Of a stretch of 29,281 bases of DNA, positions 16,381 through 23,697 are shown in pieces. The position numbers and the translations under genes are program-made. Numbering within the stretch: the first letter of the stretch is position 1; each line of letters begins with the position of its first letter. Origin of the DNA: a virus; IMG/VR virus record IMGVR_UViG_3300025853_000474, positions 1 through 29,281 of that record; one strand, 5' to 3'. Below the pieces are notes generated by a model. That model saw only the letters and a list, made by a program, of their open reading frames with translations, did not search any database and was not told the DNA's origin.

Positions 16381-17364
16381 TTATGCATCGGTCATATAGG
16401 TGCAACAAAACATTGAATATTGAATACCAGCGTTCCAATTTATGCCAGAAGTACTATTGTTTGCTATTGCTATCATTCTTCCATTACCACCCAGATATCC
16501 TCCAGAACTGCTCAACGCTGTTCCATGAACATTAAACCAAGGAAATACTGCTCCAGAGGCAGAAGTTACTGTAAATGGAAGGTTGCTTAAATATGCGTAT
16601 CCAGAACTTCCAGCAGTTATGTTAGGAACAATGTAAGCAGAAACATAAACTGATTGTCCTATTTTTACATACCTTGCAAATTGTATGCCAATAGTCGCAG
16701 TAAGGTCAGCATTTGAGGTATGCATAGTAGGCGTCCAAGTCCCCTCCTCATAGTCATCCAGCGCATTTGCCGCAGCCGTATCGCCGTTAAAGGTAATGCC
16801 ACCAGATGAAAGAATGCGGAGGCGTTCTGTGCCGCCAGAACTAAAGAAGTTTATTGTATCACCACCAGTTGTACCAATAAACCCACCACTTGTCCCTCCG
16901 TTTTGTAACAAAACTGAATACTGATCTTGTGAGTTTACATAGAAACGTCCACCAGACACCATAGCCCTTGCTTCGGAAGGAACTGAACTCGTCCCAATGC
17001 CAACACGATTGTTTGTACTGTCAACGTAAAGTGTGTTGGTATCTACGGTCAGATCACCTTCAATTGTAGTGCCACCCGTAAACGTCAAAGCATCCGTGTC
17101 AAGCAACTGGTAATCAGCAAACAGAATAACCACTAAGCTATCACCAGCAGAAGCTGCATTCACAAGCGTCACTGTAGTCCCACTGGAAACAGTATAGTCA
17201 GTGGTGATAACTAGACGTACACCGTTCTGAAATACTTGGATTTGCTGGGGGTTAGGAATGTCCATTCCAGTAAAAACAGTCTGTGCAGCCGTAGCTGTGA
17301 ACGTGTACTTACGTTGCGATCCGTTAGAGACTACAGGTGTTTGACTGCCAATGTAACCTGCCAT
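16381..17364 (-). CDS. Long tail fibre with MxGYIG N-terminal domain (327 aa)
   Basis: The ATG overlaps the stop of the 58-residue gene (TAATG). Domain 1 (1-90) starts MAGYIGSQTPVVSNGSQRKY and contains VFQNGVRLVITTDYTVSSGT, as in the 150-residue fibre. A shaft follows (TNTLYVDSTNNRVGIGTSS, a motif common in phage fibres, about 112-130), then GGTERLRILSSGGITFNGD and ANALDDYEEGTWTPT, also frequent in fibres. The C-terminal beta domain (about 220-327) may be the receptor-binding tip. No S74-type autoprotease catalytic dyad is evident. Confidence 0.86.
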   Translation of the reverse strand: MAGYIGSQTPVVSNGSQRKYTFTATAAQTVFTGMDIPNPQQIQVFQNGVRLVITTDYTVSSGTTVTLVNAASAGDSLVVILFADYQLLDTDALTFTGGTTIEGDLTVDTNTLYVDSTNNRVGIGTSSVPSEARAMVSGGRFYVNSQDQYSVLLQNGGTSGGFIGTTGGDTINFFSSGGTERLRILSSGGITFNGDTAAANALDDYEEGTWTPTMHTSNADLTATIGIQFARYVKIGQSVYVSAYIVPNITAGSSGYAYLSNLPFTVTSASGAVFPWFNVHGTALSSSGGYLGGNGRMIAIANNSTSGINWNAGIQYSMFCCTYMTDA

Positions 17365-17540
17365 TATTCAGCCTCCTGAATGGTTAGTGTGCCAGCTTCA
17401 ACCTGCCGCATAATCTCAGCGTAGTGGCGGTTGGCTGGGTCGAGGGGGATGTACTTTGTCTGACCATCAATCGACGCAACTATGCTGATATTTTCATTTG
17501 AAAAACTATCTCTTTGATATTGTGCTGAAATAATATTCAT
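17364..17540 (-). CDS. Small fibre-partner protein (58 aa), copy 1
   Basis: The ATG at 17540 follows the fibre stop by one base; a longer in-frame reading from 17714 would lie inside the fibre gene and is rejected. The sequence MNIISAQYQRDSFSNENISI is followed by YIPLDPANRHYAEIMRQVEA and ends TLTIQEAE. It is the paralogue of the 59-residue gene behind the other 365-residue fibre. A role as assembly partner of the fibre is inferred from this repeated pairing. Confidence 0.87.
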   Translation of the reverse strand: MNIISAQYQRDSFSNENISIVASIDGQTKYIPLDPANRHYAEIMRQVEAGTLTIQEAE

Positions 17541-17541
17541 T

Positions 17542-18639
17542 TTAAAGCTCCGCAGACAAGTCAAACCTAGTTTTATAAGCTGAATTATTATACCAAATAG
17601 CCGGTCTACCACCTGTCGTAGAAGTGGTAACTGTACCGTCAAGTTCAACAATTTTACTATTTGAATAATTGCCGCCAATTGTGCCAGTAAAGGTATAGGT
17701 GGCGATGCCATCATAAAGTTGATTATGCCCTGATGTGCCTATTGATGTTAATGTAATTGTAGGAGTTGACCTCATCTCAACTGGGAGTATTGCACCATTT
17801 CGTCCAAAGTTTGAACCTGTTGCCATTGTTCCTTTAAGCTGTAGAGGTTCATATCTTTGAAAGTACCTCTGGCACCTCGCCAGTTCATCCCCGTATGACC
17901 GATGCTCGAAGGGGGTGGCTGTGTCCCCGATTTCCAACTGGACGCCTGTCAGTTGCCATGTGGCACCTGATGTTGCTAAAATCTTAACTCCACCAGTTAA
18001 CCCATATTTGGAGTATGTTCCATCTTGTGTCCATGTGTTTAATGTATTGGAACGGGATGACCCTTCTCCCAGATCAAAAATTAAACCTGCCCCAACAGTG
18101 TTGTTTATAGGAAATTGAGTTGTTCCGCCACTAGTGAGGCCAGACACAGTAACCGTTTTATACTCCCACGTACTTGCGGAATTGACCGTATACGAAGATA
18201 CATAATAATAATCTAGTCCTGACGTGAACCCAACGCCAAAAGTTCCTGTAACCGAGCTTTTTACCCAAAAGGAAAGTGTTACATCTTTTGCATCAGAAAA
18301 CCCCCAACGCATTTGCGCCCAATTGTAACCTTCTATGGCGCTAAAAACACGACCATATTCTGTACTTGCGGGAGTCGCCCCAGTTCCAACGGTCAGCTTG
18401 ATAGACTTTGTAAAACCAGAGGGGGCATCAGAAACTACTTGAACAGTAGAGCCACTTGAAACGTTACCCCAAACTTTAAATCGATCTGCACTAAATGCAG
18501 CTGAACCAGACAGCGTATAAGCGGCACCACCATTGCGTTGGTCCACAATCATGGCACCATTAATAATAACATTCCTGTTCGACAAGGCAGACCCAGAAAA
18601 AACACCAGCTAATTGAGCAAGTTCTGATTGGTTACTCAT
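17542..18639 (-). CDS. Tail fibre with carbohydrate-binding-like domain (365 aa), copy 1
   Basis: Starts MSNQSELAQLAGVFSGSALS and has LSNRNVIINGAMIVDQRN, then DVTLSFWVKSSVTGTFGV, STWEYKTVTVSG and WQLTGVQLEIGDTATPFEHR with YGDELARCQRYF. All blocks are shared in the same order with the copy at 12536-13633. The C-terminal 100 residues are different (RNGAILPVEMRSTPTITL...). This is a tail fibre or receptor-binding protein; polysaccharide binding is known for the type, not shown here. The start overlaps the 114-residue gene (TAATG). Confidence 0.88.
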   Translation of the reverse strand: MSNQSELAQLAGVFSGSALSNRNVIINGAMIVDQRNGGAAYTLSGSAAFSADRFKVWGNVSSGSTVQVVSDAPSGFTKSIKLTVGTGATPASTEYGRVFSAIEGYNWAQMRWGFSDAKDVTLSFWVKSSVTGTFGVGFTSGLDYYYVSSYTVNSASTWEYKTVTVSGLTSGGTTQFPINNTVGAGLIFDLGEGSSRSNTLNTWTQDGTYSKYGLTGGVKILATSGATWQLTGVQLEIGDTATPFEHRSYGDELARCQRYFQRYEPLQLKGTMATGSNFGRNGAILPVEMRSTPTITLTSIGTSGHNQLYDGIATYTFTGTIGGNYSNSKIVELDGTVTTSTTGGRPAIWYNNSAYKTRFDLSAEL

Positions 18640-18983
18640 TAGGTTTGCTCCATGATGCTGAGAATAACATCCGTGGCACCCGAAGCAGATACCTTCAAAA
18701 TATCCGTAGTTTCCATAACAACCTTACCATCAAGCACAGAAAGAGATGACCCTTGAGGTATCGGCGCATCCGTCACAATCTCAACATCCTGATTCGCTTC
18801 GTCATTGTTACCAGCCCTGTTTGCTGTATCACTAGAAAGCGTCACCGTAGCCGTAACCTGACTAGATGTTGTGTTGCCAAGAACCAAACCAAGAACCACT
18901 GTCGTTGTGGATCCCGCAACCGTGTAAATATCATCTAGGGTCGTTACTCCCGCTTTTGTTACAACTTTAAATGTGTTTGCCAT
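18639..18983 (-). CDS. Small beta-rich virion protein (114 aa)
   Basis: Thr/Val/Ser-rich, with alternating strands (TTTVVLGLVLGNTTSSQVTA, TDILKVSASGATDVILSIME). Related by eye to the 106-residue protein at 7844-8164. Coupled to the following 365-residue fibre (TAATG). It is probably a minor structural protein linking fibres to the tail. The family name is not known to me. Confidence 0.75.
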   Translation of the reverse strand: MANTFKVVTKAGVTTLDDIYTVAGSTTTVVLGLVLGNTTSSQVTATVTLSSDTANRAGNNDEANQDVEIVTDAPIPQGSSLSVLDGKVVMETTDILKVSASGATDVILSIMEQT

Positions 18984-18986
18984 AGA

Positions 18987-19433
18987 TCAGCCCAATGCAA
19001 TGGCGAGAGCCGTGGCCTCGTCCGTTGTCCCTAAGTTAGTCCTCGCCGCATCCGCAGTCGAAGCGCCCGTTCCACCATCAGCAATAGCAAGATCCGTAAT
19101 GCCCGTCACACTACCACCCGTTATTGCCACATCTGAAGTAATGTCTCTAGCTATCGCGCCAATGAAAACAAAAGCATTCCCAGACAGGTTTATCGCCGCG
19201 TCTGAGTTTGAGCTTTCAAGAACGGACCTGCTTAGTGTCGTGCCTGACGCACCGTATGTGCCGTTACCAATCTCAAAATTTGCACCATCTTCAATTACAT
19301 AACGAACCGTCTGCCCGTCAGTAACACCCGCATCAGCAAAAGTCTGAAACCCAGAAACCGCACTGCCCAATGTAATAGTCCCAGTGCCTGTTGTTGCCGT
19401 GGACATCTTTGCCCTGTTTACAAGCACTGCCAT
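18987..19433 (-). CDS. Tail-fibre base protein with GGTGASTADAARTNLG motif (148 aa)
   Basis: The N-terminal half has a frequently seen phage motif, with ATTGTGTITLGSAVSGFQTF at 13-32, then RYVIEDGANFEIGNGTY and TLSRSVLESSNSDAAINLSG. The second half carries IADGGTGASTADAARTNLG, a motif common in trimeric fibres. It is short, so it may be an attachment/anchor fragment that other fibres build on. Located directly before the 114-residue protein and the first long fibre. Confidence 0.83.
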   Translation of the reverse strand: MAVLVNRAKMSTATTGTGTITLGSAVSGFQTFADAGVTDGQTVRYVIEDGANFEIGNGTYGASGTTLSRSVLESSNSDAAINLSGNAFVFIGAIARDITSDVAITGGSVTGITDLAIADGGTGASTADAARTNLGTTDEATALAIALG

Positions 19434-19435
19434 TG

Positions 19436-19894
19436 TTACGCGATCCTTATAATAGCACTAGACGCATCCGCTGTTGGAAATTGAATTGTAAAGTCACCGT
19501 TTGAAGATGTCTTGTCAGAACCAAAGTTTAAAACAACAACAGACGGATTTGTAAGTGCAGAGCCAGACTCATCATTAGCACTTGGTGTACTGTTGTAGAT
19601 TAATGCGCCCCTTGCGGTAATCGTTGAGCTTGAGAACGTCAGATCTGCAAAATCTGTAAACGCTGTGGTCGAACTTGTTGTCGGAGCCACCCCAGTCAAA
19701 CTTCCTCCACCACCACTATATCCCGTGCCAGACACTTCATTTGTGGCTGAGTATGCTGTTGTTGTCGCATCTAGTGTTGCGGAGCTTGTATACAAAGCCA
19801 ACTTCATTGTGTCGGCTGCATTCGTTCCAAACCTATGTACTCCTAACAGAAGCTCTTTCTTGAAAGAAGTACACATTGCCTGTGTAATTGCCAT
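19436..19894 (-). CDS. Conserved virion structural protein (152 aa)
   Basis: Starts MAITQAMCTSFKKELLLGVH and continues DTMKLALYTSSATLDATTTA, GGGSLTGVAPTTSSTTAF, then regular beta strands to a conserved-looking end (DGSAIIRIA-like: ADASSAIIRIA). I recognise this start from several marine phage genomes, where it is a structural protein of unknown role. It lies in the neck/adaptor region, so tail or neck is likely. Confidence 0.78.
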   Translation of the reverse strand: MAITQAMCTSFKKELLLGVHRFGTNAADTMKLALYTSSATLDATTTAYSATNEVSGTGYSGGGGSLTGVAPTTSSTTAFTDFADLTFSSSTITARGALIYNSTPSANDESGSALTNPSVVVLNFGSDKTSSNGDFTIQFPTADASSAIIRIA

Positions 19895-19895
19895 G

Positions 19896-20189
19896 CTAAA
19901 GTCTCCTTATGGCTTCTGCCAGACTGAGTTGCCCAGCATCCTTGATTGCATTATATACCGTAGTTCTGTCACTTTTTATAGCCTCTTTCATGTAAAACGT
20001 CACCACTTGTTGTACGGCGTCACGATAGGCAATTGCTTGATCTCTCAAAACTGGATGCGCAGTTTCAGAAACCTGCACAATCCTTTCTACGCATCTTGCC
20101 GCAACCTCCTCCGGAGTTTGACCACGGTTTTCTGTCGTGATTACGTTCACAATAGGCGCTTCGGATATGTCTACTCTAGCATCAAACAT
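19896..20189 (-). CDS. Conserved helical phage protein (97 aa)
   Basis: Coupled by TAATG to the upstream adaptor-like gene. Blocks such as ENRGQTPEEVAARCVERIVQ, HPVLRDQAIAYRD and SDRTTVYNAIKDAGQLSLAE are strongly conserved-looking and recur in marine phages close to neck genes. It is probably all-helical. The function is unknown; a neck or head-completion role is inferred from position. Confidence 0.78.
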   Translation of the reverse strand: MFDARVDISEAPIVNVITTENRGQTPEEVAARCVERIVQVSETAHPVLRDQAIAYRDAVQQVVTFYMKEAIKSDRTTVYNAIKDAGQLSLAEAIRRL

Positions 20190-20836
20190 TATTGTTTCGG
20201 CCTTATAACCTTACCAACCCGATACTCTTGAGTTGTCTCTTTGGATTCCCCGAGCATTTTTAAGCCCATTAAGCTTTCTTGATAACGTTTATCATACATC
20301 GCCATAACGTCTTGCTCCCCTTTCATAAAGACATACGCCTCCACCAAAGAACCATACAACAACGTTAACTCTGCGTTTTCACTTAACCACGTTGTTCCAC
20401 TTTCCGCTCCCGCTGTAATGCTAGTTGGGCGATAAAAATAATGCACTTCAACAGTGAGGTCCGCATTAGGGGTCGGAGCTAAAATAAAGTTTGTATTGTC
20501 AAACACCGCATAATATTTCGGCAATCCTGTAGTTGCTGGGTTTGGCGTATAAGTTTGAATAAAACTTACGTCTTTAAATTCCACAAATTCATGTGCACTG
20601 TCGCTAAGATAACTCAAAGAAAACGGCGCTAAATAATCAGAAGGTTGAGCTAAATATTTATTCCCGCTTGTCATATTCCCAGTTACGTTTTTTCGAAACA
20701 AATCTAATTGAACACTTTTTAAAATTCGCTCTTCCGCCGTGCGGATAAAAATCGGCAAATTATTAACAAACGTTGTTTCAGTGTTTTCTGTAAAATCCTG
20801 AATAGCTGTTTTAAGCTGCGCATACGTAAAGCTCAT
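20189..20836 (-). CDS. Tail adaptor / connector-like protein (215 aa)
   Basis: Helical N-terminus (MSFTYAQLKTAIQDFTENTE, FIRTAEERILKSVQLDLFRK), a middle beta region (YLAQPSDYLAPFSLSYLSDS, FIQTYTPNP) and a C-terminal helix bundle with LLYGSLVEAYVFMKGEQDVM. This shape matches connector/adaptor proteins (T7 gp11 and related gatekeepers) that bind below the portal. Position next to the gp4-like gene agrees. An ATGA overlap couples it to the 108-residue gene. Confidence 0.75.
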   Translation of the reverse strand: MSFTYAQLKTAIQDFTENTETTFVNNLPIFIRTAEERILKSVQLDLFRKNVTGNMTSGNKYLAQPSDYLAPFSLSYLSDSAHEFVEFKDVSFIQTYTPNPATTGLPKYYAVFDNTNFILAPTPNADLTVEVHYFYRPTSITAGAESGTTWLSENAELTLLYGSLVEAYVFMKGEQDVMAMYDKRYQESLMGLKMLGESKETTQEYRVGKVIRPKQ

Positions 20837-21159
20837 GTTGTCACCACCGTAACCGTGCCTACAGCACCAGTCCCAACCAATCTGTTTGCCGGAGTAATCC
20901 CGGGAATTTCATGAAATCCTACAGGATCAAATCCGTATTGTATATCTCTTTGCGTTGCTAAACCTTGCTCCGGACGTGGATCTCGAAGCGCCTGTGGATC
21001 AGGGGAAGCTTTAGGGGGATAAAGCTGCGGATGTTTAGGCTCAAACTCGTCGGGTCCGACTTTGGCACCCGTCCATTCCGTCTTCATCTCGTTTAGACGA
21101 TACCGTCTTCCCGATCTGTCAGATATACCCCAAGCATGTTTCCCAGAAGCATATGCCAT
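20833..21159 (-). CDS. Conserved phage structural protein (108 aa)
   Basis: Starts MAYASGKHAWGISDRSGRRY and continues RLNEMKTEWTGAKVGPDEFE and PKHPQLYPPKASPDPQ, a block I recognise from several marine podoviruses and myoviruses, but without an assigned function. The C-terminus is Gly/Val/Thr-rich. It lies between two adaptor-like genes, and is coupled to both by TAATG and ATGA overlaps, so it is probably a neck component. Confidence 0.78.
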   Translation of the reverse strand: MAYASGKHAWGISDRSGRRYRLNEMKTEWTGAKVGPDEFEPKHPQLYPPKASPDPQALRDPRPEQGLATQRDIQYGFDPVGFHEIPGITPANRLVGTGAVGTVTVVTT

Positions 21160-21824
21160 TATACCCTCAAGTACTGAATACTAGGCTGTAGCTTTAAAGG
21201 AACTCGATCTTCATCTTCGTCCGCTGCACGTTGGAACTCCTCCTCGTAAACAGTTTTTAAAAGCTGAACAAGTTGCGGGGCTCGTTTCATCGCAAGATAA
21301 TACGCCAGACCAGCAACCATACATGGATAAAACCGAAACGGCATGTCAGTTGTATTTACCAAAGCGTCCGCATCTTCAATTCGCTGCACGTAATAATACA
21401 CAATTTGATCGGTGGAATTTTCCGGCACAGCCCACAAATTAATTATGGGATCAATCTGCTTGTTAAACCAGAACTGGCTTGGTCTACCTTGAGTGGTTTT
21501 ATCCGGCAAGGTTATATACTCGCCACGACTAATCCGCTCAATCTCGTAATCCGTGCCATCCCTGCGCAAAACCATTTCCAAAACATCGACCACATCCGCT
21601 GTTAATGTAACCGTCGCTGTGCCCTGAACAAGCGTGGCGGTACCTTGTTGAACCGTCCACAAGTTTACGCCACGGTTTGCCCAGTCTGCAAACATCAGGT
21701 TCAGTGACCGTCGCGCAGTTTTCGCATCATAACCAGTGCGAACTTCGAGGCCGCAGCGTTCATACGCCTCCTCGATGATCTCACCGACATCCATGTTAAA
21801 GTCCCTAGAACCTGAAGTTGCCAT
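21159..21824 (-). CDS. P22 gp4-like tail adaptor protein (221 aa)
   Basis: The N-terminal segment has the family pattern DVGEIIEEAYERCGLEVRTG followed by ARRSLNLMFADWANRGVNLW (about 9-57). The middle is beta (TATVTLTADVVDVLEMVLRR), then ISRGEYITLPDK and QGRPSQFWFNKQIDPIINLW. The C-terminal helix (VAGLAYYLAMKRAPQLVQLL) is expected to pack against the portal. P22 gp4 is the tail accessory factor that follows portal closure; its start was once annotated as peptidoglycan hydrolase, and I see no clear catalytic residue here. Good confidence in the adaptor call. Confidence 0.83.
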   Translation of the reverse strand: MATSGSRDFNMDVGEIIEEAYERCGLEVRTGYDAKTARRSLNLMFADWANRGVNLWTVQQGTATLVQGTATVTLTADVVDVLEMVLRRDGTDYEIERISRGEYITLPDKTTQGRPSQFWFNKQIDPIINLWAVPENSTDQIVYYYVQRIEDADALVNTTDMPFRFYPCMVAGLAYYLAMKRAPQLVQLLKTVYEEEFQRAADEDEDRVPLKLQPSIQYLRV

Positions 21825-21828
21825 TTAC

Positions 21829-22191
21829 TTACACCATTTTTGTGTCTCGGACACCACGTCCAGCCATCACGCAACCGCCGTTTTTGTATCCCTTTTTGAC
21901 CATACCACCTTTGGCCTTCTCTACTGGCCTATTTCTTCTTTCTTTGGCTTTTCTTTCAGCAAAGCCCATAAGCATTTCTTCAAGTTCAGCATCATCGTCA
22001 TACTTACTAGCACCATACTCGCCAGCCCTTAATCTGGCCTTTTTTTCCAAAATATCAGGGTCGCCTAAAGGATTTGCCATAAGTTTATGAAACAAATTAT
22101 CAGAATGGCGACCAAAATCACCTTTAGAGCGTTCGTATTGCTGCGCACCACCGCGAGTTTTCTTTAGTTTAATCTTTTTACGTTCAGCCAT
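21829..22191 (-). CDS. Small basic protein with C-terminal NGGCVMAGRG tag (120 aa)
   Basis: The ATG at 22191 is used (TGATG overlap); a GTG one codon earlier is less likely. A very basic N-terminus (MAERKKIKLKKTRGGAQQYE) is followed by a helical middle (HKLMANPLGDPDILEKKARL) and a C-terminal tag KAKGGMVKKGYKNGGCVMAG. The tag is shared with the preceding 71-residue protein. The function is unknown; it may be a DNA- or capsid-binding minor protein. Confidence 0.75.
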   Translation of the reverse strand: MAERKKIKLKKTRGGAQQYERSKGDFGRHSDNLFHKLMANPLGDPDILEKKARLRAGEYGASKYDDDAELEEMLMGFAERKAKERRNRPVEKAKGGMVKKGYKNGGCVMAGRGVRDTKMV

Positions 22192-22406
22192 CACTTCATA
22201 CCTTTATACTTGCCGCCACGACCAGCCATAACGCAGCCGCCGTTCTTATATCGTACCATACCACCTTTGGCTTTTCCTTGCGAACGCTTTATAGCTTCCT
22301 CGGTAGGCGCACCTTTTTCGCCCTTCTTGCGCATACGTTCGCCGGACCCTTCTTCGATTCTTTTTCTTTTATTATGAATATTTGTCCACAAACCTGATTT
22401 AGCCAT
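22191..22406 (-). CDS. Small basic protein with C-terminal NGGCVMAGRG tag (71 aa)
   Basis: The start is taken at the ATG at 22406, two bases after the stop of the 77-residue gene, giving MAKSGLWTNIHNKRKRIEEG; a longer frame from 22466 would overlap that gene. Highly basic (SGERMRKKGEKGAPTEEAIK) with C-terminal tag KAKGGMVRYKNGGCVMAGRG. It is similar at its C-terminus only to the next gene. SGLWxNIHxKRKRIxxGSGERMRKxGxxGAPT is a pattern I have seen in marine phages, without function. Confidence 0.78.
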   Translation of the reverse strand: MAKSGLWTNIHNKRKRIEEGSGERMRKKGEKGAPTEEAIKRSQGKAKGGMVRYKNGGCVMAGRGGKYKGMK

Positions 22407-22407
22407 T

Positions 22408-22641
22408 TTAGTTTTCCTCTCTGGAGACTTTGATATTTGGAAAGGCATTTGACCACGCCCTATCATAACTTGCCTGCCTTTCTGTCAATTGTTCAACGGA
22501 TTGGACCAAATGATCTAACTTTACATGCATGACTTCTGTCCGCTTATCCACCGAAATCAGCGTAGAAATCATCCATGCTATACCTCCCGTGCAAAGAGTT
22601 ATCGCAGCCCCCCAAAGCAAAAGTTGAACATTTTTATCCAT
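22408..22641 (-). CDS. One-pass membrane protein, possible holin or spanin-like (77 aa)
   Basis: A single hydrophobic segment at about residues 7-29 (QLLLWGAAITLCTGGIAWMI) is followed by a helical, charged region with coiled-coil pattern (VMHVKLDHLVQSVEQLTERQ). This is the typical layout of small phage membrane proteins such as class III-type holins or i-spanin-like proteins. No other lysis gene is visible in the window. It could equally be a virion-associated membrane protein. Confidence 0.7.
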   Translation of the reverse strand: MDKNVQLLLWGAAITLCTGGIAWMISTLISVDKRTEVMHVKLDHLVQSVEQLTERQASYDRAWSNAFPNIKVSREEN

Positions 22642-22645
22642 TGTC

Positions 22646-22891
22646 TTACCACATTTTACACGACCAATAACGGGCCGTTAGTTTATCTAAACGTCTAGTA
22701 TCACAGCCGTGTCTTGCACGAAATGATTTCCTTCGTTTGGGGTTTGACTTCTTAATAGTCATATTAGCGTCCCCGAATCGAATAATCTTTTCTTTCCCTT
22801 TATCACATGCCTTTACAACAAACTTCTTGCCGCCAGACACCTGACGCTTGGGCTTATTGCATTTCATCTTGGACTTGTCGATCTTAGGCAT
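22646..22891 (-). CDS. Small basic protein with four cysteines (81 aa)
   Basis: Coupled by TAATG to the 265-residue gene. The protein is strongly basic, with C11, C29, C63 and C78. Blocks: SGGKKFVVKACDKGKEKIIR, FGDANMTIKKSNPKRRKSFR, RARHGCDT and LTARYWSCKMW. These blocks recur in marine phages; the four cysteines and His61 might hold zinc and the basic patches nucleic acid, but neither is shown. Function not known. Confidence 0.8.
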   Translation of the reverse strand: MPKIDKSKMKCNKPKRQVSGGKKFVVKACDKGKEKIIRFGDANMTIKKSNPKRRKSFRARHGCDTRRLDKLTARYWSCKMW

Positions 22892-23688
22892 TAGATTGGC
22901 CCCACATTTTGAATGTAAACAAATTCCATTGACGCAGAAACATTAAAGTCAACAGATCCAGAGGAGGAAAACGCCCTCATTTCTAAGTCTGTTTTTTCTG
23001 TAAACCTTAAAGGAAAAGTATAAAACTGTTCGTGTGCGCCATCTGTAAGAGTAAATCTTTCTTTTATTTGAAACACTTCCCCATAGGGTCTAGCAACAAG
23101 ACTAGCATTCAGAATAGCAGGTGTCTGAGTTGATGTACCTGTGGACAAAGCCATCTTTGTAAGAAAGGCTGTATATCCTGCGGGAACCGTCCAAAGAGCC
23201 ATTAATGTTTGGTTATCACCATCCCCATTTATGGTCAGGTAAATATTAGCAGGAACTCCAGAAGTTACTGTTCCTGTACCAGCGTAGATTATACCAGCGT
23301 TTGCGCCACCACTACCCGCGCTGCGAACAAGACCGCGATTTATCCGTAGGTAAGATTTTGTGGTGTTAACAGCAGTTTGTCCGTTTAATGTGACAACTTC
23401 GTTTATTTCGTTGTAATCGGCGTCTAAGCCAAAAACTTCTACTGTTCTTGCACCAGTCCCTGCAGCAGTGTCATTAGCTGAACTGCTTGATACAGTCATT
23501 ACTGTAGCTGACGCGGGATAAGCGTACAAACCACCTTGTTCCCAGATGGTTTCTTTTGTGTTTCCAACATCGCTGTTGTAACCAAACTTAAATATCGTTT
23601 TATGGCCCGTGATTTGACCACGGGCCACCTGTAGCTCAAATGGCTCAGATGTTCCGACCTGTGAAATGGAACGGATATCGTATGCCAT
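22891..23688 (-). CDS. Conserved beta-rich virion structural protein (265 aa)
   Basis: A start pattern MAYDIRSISQVGTSEPFELQ, then ITGHKTIFKFGYNSDVGNTK, ETIWEQGGLYAYP and GTGARTVEVFGLDADYNEIN, with regular beta strands to the C-terminus. This protein type is found in many marine phages just after the major capsid region and is detected as a virion component. A head decoration or neck/fibre-base protein is possible. Good confidence as a structural protein, not on location. Confidence 0.8.
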   Translation of the reverse strand: MAYDIRSISQVGTSEPFELQVARGQITGHKTIFKFGYNSDVGNTKETIWEQGGLYAYPASATVMTVSSSSANDTAAGTGARTVEVFGLDADYNEINEVVTLNGQTAVNTTKSYLRINRGLVRSAGSGGANAGIIYAGTGTVTSGVPANIYLTINGDGDNQTLMALWTVPAGYTAFLTKMALSTGTSTQTPAILNASLVARPYGEVFQIKERFTLTDGAHEQFYTFPLRFTEKTDLEMRAFSSSGSVDFNVSASMEFVYIQNVGPI

Positions 23689-23697
23689 GTGACCCTC

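Noticed and set aside
17541-17714. Longer 116-codon reading of the 58-aa gene
   Set aside because: The added N-terminus lies entirely within the fibre gene, is Leu-rich shadow sequence and does not occur in the paralogous 59-aa gene.
21159-21824. Peptidoglycan hydrolase activity for the gp4-like protein
   Set aside because: No catalytic motif is visible; the adaptor pattern alone supports the tail accessory role.
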